Shown: positions 6,883 through 8,130 of the stretch, piece by piece
How the letters are laid out: each line of letters starts with the position of its first letter
How positions within the stretch are numbered: the stretch's first letter is position 1
NCBI GenBank assembly: GCA_003155175.1
Contig: PMFP01000156.1
Span: forward strand, 1-8,130
From: Vulcanimicrobiota bacterium
Lineage (GTDB): Bacteria > Vulcanimicrobiota > Vulcanimicrobiia > Vulcanimicrobiales > Vulcanimicrobiaceae
Length of the DNA stretch: 8,130 nt
Direction of reading: 5' to 3'
Notes under the pieces: model-generated
The model's database searches: none
Seen by the model: the letters and a program-made list of their open reading frames with translations, nothing else
What the model was told of the DNA's origin: nothing
Position numbers and translations under genes: made by a program

Positions 6883-7340
6883 AGGGTCCCTCTCTGGACG
6901 CGGAAAACGACAAAACGGGATGCGACGAAGGTCCACGTAGCGGTCAGCGCGATCGCGAATCCCTTAGCGACGTAGACTCGCAAAAACGAATCGGGTATGC
7001 CGCCGGCCAAAAGATTCATGAGCGTCGAAACGACCGCATCGTTGATGAATAACGCGATGAGTTGAACCAGAACGAAGGGCAGTAATTGACGCCGAGGATC
7101 GAGCGCCACGCGAAAAGTCCATCTCGCATTCCAATAGTATCCGTTAAGTATTGCGATGAGAAACGAAACCGTCGCAAACAGAACGAGCATCGGCCCCGAG
7201 GAAACGCCGATCGCGCGCATGAGCAAAGTCAGGATTCCCAAGTCGATGGCGACGTTACCGATGCCGACGACCACGTAGCGCGCGGCCATTTTATAAGAGT
7301 CGCGCATCGGCCCTCGCCATGTCGATTCGACCTCCTGCAC
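6879..7340 (-). CDS. gtrA: GtrA-family membrane protein (putative polyprenyl-linked sugar flippase)
   Basis: Up to 153 residues with four hydrophobic segments, the normal GtrA size. Signature parts are A-R-Y-V-V-V-G-I-G-N (20-29) entering helix 1, L-N-G-Y-Y-W-N-A-R-W-T-F (65-76) after helix 2, and W-T-F-V-A-S-R-F-V-V-F (136-146) at the end of helix 4. GtrA proteins are thought to move undecaprenyl-phosphate-sugars across the inner membrane, working with a GT2 enzyme; such an enzyme is encoded divergently 149 bp away. The start is ambiguous. GTG 7340 has GGGAG (7348-7352) at 7-nt spacing; ATG 7307 (142 residues) follows GAGGG closely; ATG 7289 (136 residues) gives the tightest fit to the family but has no SD. 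It is the first gene of the operon with the dehydrogenase and epimerase. Confidence 0.9.
   Translation of the reverse strand: MQEVESTWRGPMRDSYKMAARYVVVGIGNVAIDLGILTLLMRAIGVSSGPMLVLFATVSFLIAILNGYYWNARWTFRVALDPRRQLLPFVLVQLIALFINDAVVSTLMNLLAGGIPDSFLRVYVAKGFAIALTATWTFVASRFVVFRVQRGTL
6887..6895 (-). promoter_or_regulatory. Ribosome-binding site fixing the dehydrogenase start
   Basis: AGAGAGGGA on the minus strand lies 4 nt before the ATG at 6882. Together with the ATGA overlap with the gtrA stop, it supports this start over the longer frame opening at 6936, whose extra 18 residues merely overlap the gtrA coding end. Confidence 0.65.
7291..7336 (-). other. Possible short upstream ORF with strong SD, overlapping the gtrA start
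   Basis: AGGAGG (minus strand, 7331-7336) is the best SD of this region. It is 10 nt before an ATG at 7320 that is out of frame with gtrA. That frame encodes nine residues (MARADARLL) and ends in TAA at 7291-7293, one base before the third candidate gtrA start, ATG 7289. The layout would allow termination-reinitiation into gtrA. It may equally be chance inside an N-terminally longer gtrA beginning at GTG 7340. Confidence 0.3.
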
Positions 7341-7361
7341 TAGATCGCTCCCGCCCCCAGG

Positions 7362-7392
7362 CCGGCGCGAAAACGGAGGGCCCGGCGCGAAA
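7362..7392. repeat. 11-bp direct repeat with 20-bp period
   Basis: CCGGCGCGAAA occurs at 7362-7372 and 7382-7392, starts exactly 20 bp apart, about two helical turns. It lies between the divergent gtrA operon and the GT2 gene, just upstream of the GTG start of gtrA. Same-face spacing suggests tandem binding sites for a regulator. The repeat is seen directly; the role is inferred. Confidence 0.45.
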
Positions 7393-7409
7393 GCCCCCTC
7401 ACCTCGAAG

Positions 7410-7465
7410 AACGCGCGTTAAAGGTGGCTTCCATATTAATCGTCTAAAATTTCGAATCTATTAGT
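7410..7465. promoter_or_regulatory. AT-rich probable promoter zone between gtrA and GT2 genes
   Basis: A perfect 10-bp palindrome AACGCGCGTT (7410-7419) is followed by the most AT-rich stretch of the window (about 7432-7465). On the plus strand TAAAAT (7445-7450) is a 5-of-6 match to a -10 box, 40 nt before the GT2 ATG, but no good -35 lies at the right distance. On the minus strand TAATAT within the same stretch is a 4-of-6 match. A bidirectional promoter region is likely; exact boxes are uncertain. Confidence 0.35.
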
Positions 7466-7489
7466 GAGAGAACCTGTGGGGAGTTCTTC

Positions 7490-8130
7490 ATGCCCTCGGT
7501 GAGCATCGTGGTTCCGGTTCGGGACGAAGCGGCAAACATGGGGCCGCTGTTCGAGCAGCTCGCGCGGGACGTGAGCGCGAGCGGCGAGGTCCTTATCGTA
7601 TTCAATAGCGACGACGATCCCACCGTGCCGGCCGCCCGCGCTCAAGTCGGGGCCGGACCGTTCGCGGTTCGGCTCGTCCGCAACGACCTCGGCCGCGGCC
7701 CGGCGAATGCGATTCGCGCCGGATTTGAAGCCTCGAAGGCGGATGCCGTCGTGGTGGTCATGGCCGATCTTTCGGATCAGTTAACCGCAATCGACAGGAT
7801 GCTCGCCCTCATGCAAGACGGCTACGACCTCGTCGTGGGTTCGCGCTATATGCGGGGCGGCAAACAGGTGGGCGGCCCGATCGTAAAGCGAACGCTCTCG
7901 CGGCTGGCCGGCCTCATATTGTTTTACGGCGCGGGACTTCCAACGCACGACGCTACGAACGCGTTTAAGATGTACCGCACCGAGTTGCTGCGTAAGCTCG
8001 ACGTGGAGGGGGGCGGGGGCTTCGAGATTAGTCTCGAGCTGACCGTGAAAGCGTGGCTGGCGGGATGGCGCATTACCGAAATTCCTACGACCTGGACCGA
8101 TCGAGTTGCGGGCGGCTCCAAATTTCGTCT
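7490..8130 (+). CDS. GT2 glycosyltransferase, dolichol-phosphate-mannose-synthase-like, truncated by window edge
   Basis: ATG 7490 with GGGGAG (7478-7483) at 6-nt spacing opens a frame of 213 visible residues that continues past the right edge. It has the GT-A nucleotide-sugar fold: S-I-V-V-P-V-R-D-E (5-13), the acidic donor/metal motif M-A-D-L-S-D (91-96), G-S-R-Y (117-120), D-A-T-N-A-F-K-M-Y-R (154-163) in place of the common D-P-x-S-G-F-x, and the D-R-V-A-G-G-S-K-F stretch (204-212). Enzymes of this kind transfer a hexose from GDP- or UDP-sugar to polyprenyl phosphate at the inner face of the membrane. The missing C-terminus would show whether it carries membrane helices. Divergence from gtrA supports the lipid-linked sugar role; the sugar is unknown. 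Confidence 0.92.
   Translation, partial: MPSVSIVVPVRDEAANMGPLFEQLARDVSASGEVLIVFNSDDDPTVPAARAQVGAGPFAVRLVRNDLGRGPANAIRAGFEASKADAVVVVMADLSDQLTAIDRMLALMQDGYDLVVGSRYMRGGKQVGGPIVKRTLSRLAGLILFYGAGLPTHDATNAFKMYRTELLRKLDVEGGGGFEISLELTVKAWLAGWRITEIPTTWTDRVAGGSKFR

Noticed and set aside
6883..6936. 18-codon N-terminal extension of the nucleotide-sugar dehydrogenase
   Set aside because: The extension lies inside the gtrA coding end. ATG 6882 with its SD and ATGA overlap is the better start.
7436..7645. 69-codon minus-strand open frame
   Set aside because: It covers the promoter zone and antisense of the GT2 N-terminus, whose plus frame has clear motifs and a good SD.

Overview
The window is gene-dense, GC-rich bacterial DNA with short intergenic gaps, several 4-8 bp stop/start overlaps and Shine-Dalgarno (SD) sites before many genes. 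The only universally conserved marker is ribosomal protein S15 (rpsO). The split two-subunit transketolase, the high GC and the gene mix suggest a bacterium outside the best-known model groups, possibly an Eremiobacterota/WPS-2-like or other poorly cultured lineage. That taxonomic guess is weak and would need a database search.

Left part (1-1252). A short-chain dehydrogenase, cut by the window edge, lies 28 bp downstream of an NAD(P)H-dependent FMN reductase-like flavoprotein, both on the minus strand. Divergent from them is rpsO on the plus strand, with a good extended -10 promoter and a structured leader of about 75 nt.

Central metabolism (1182-3114, minus strand). Transketolase is encoded as separate N-terminal (TPP-binding) and C-terminal subunits whose genes overlap by 8 bp. 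The C-terminal subunit gene runs 71 bp into the 3' end of rpsO on the opposite strand, so the last 23 residues of one protein are encoded antisense to S15.

Sugar and envelope part (3251-8130). A GT-C-fold membrane glycosyltransferase (plus) is followed, convergently, by a tightly coupled minus-strand operon: a GtrA-family membrane protein, then a nucleotide-sugar dehydrogenase, then an extended-SDR epimerase/dehydratase. Each junction is a 4-bp overlap (ATGA, GTGA). Divergent from gtrA is a dolichol-phosphate-mannose-synthase-like GT2 enzyme, cut by the right edge. These genes fit one route: GT2 loads a sugar onto a polyprenyl phosphate, GtrA helps move it across the membrane, and the GT-C enzyme uses the lipid-linked sugar outside. 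The dehydrogenase and epimerase would supply acidic or epimerised nucleotide sugars for the same surface polymer or glycolipid. The linkage is inferred from families and proximity.

No rRNA, tRNA, CRISPR array, insertion sequence, prophage gene or convincing rho-independent terminator was seen. No stretch over 300 bases lacks a gene. The most useful non-coding signals are the rpsO leader, dyad and direct repeats in the three divergent intergenic regions, and a 9-codon upstream ORF with a strong SD overlapping the gtrA start. I saw no clearly new multi-gene system.
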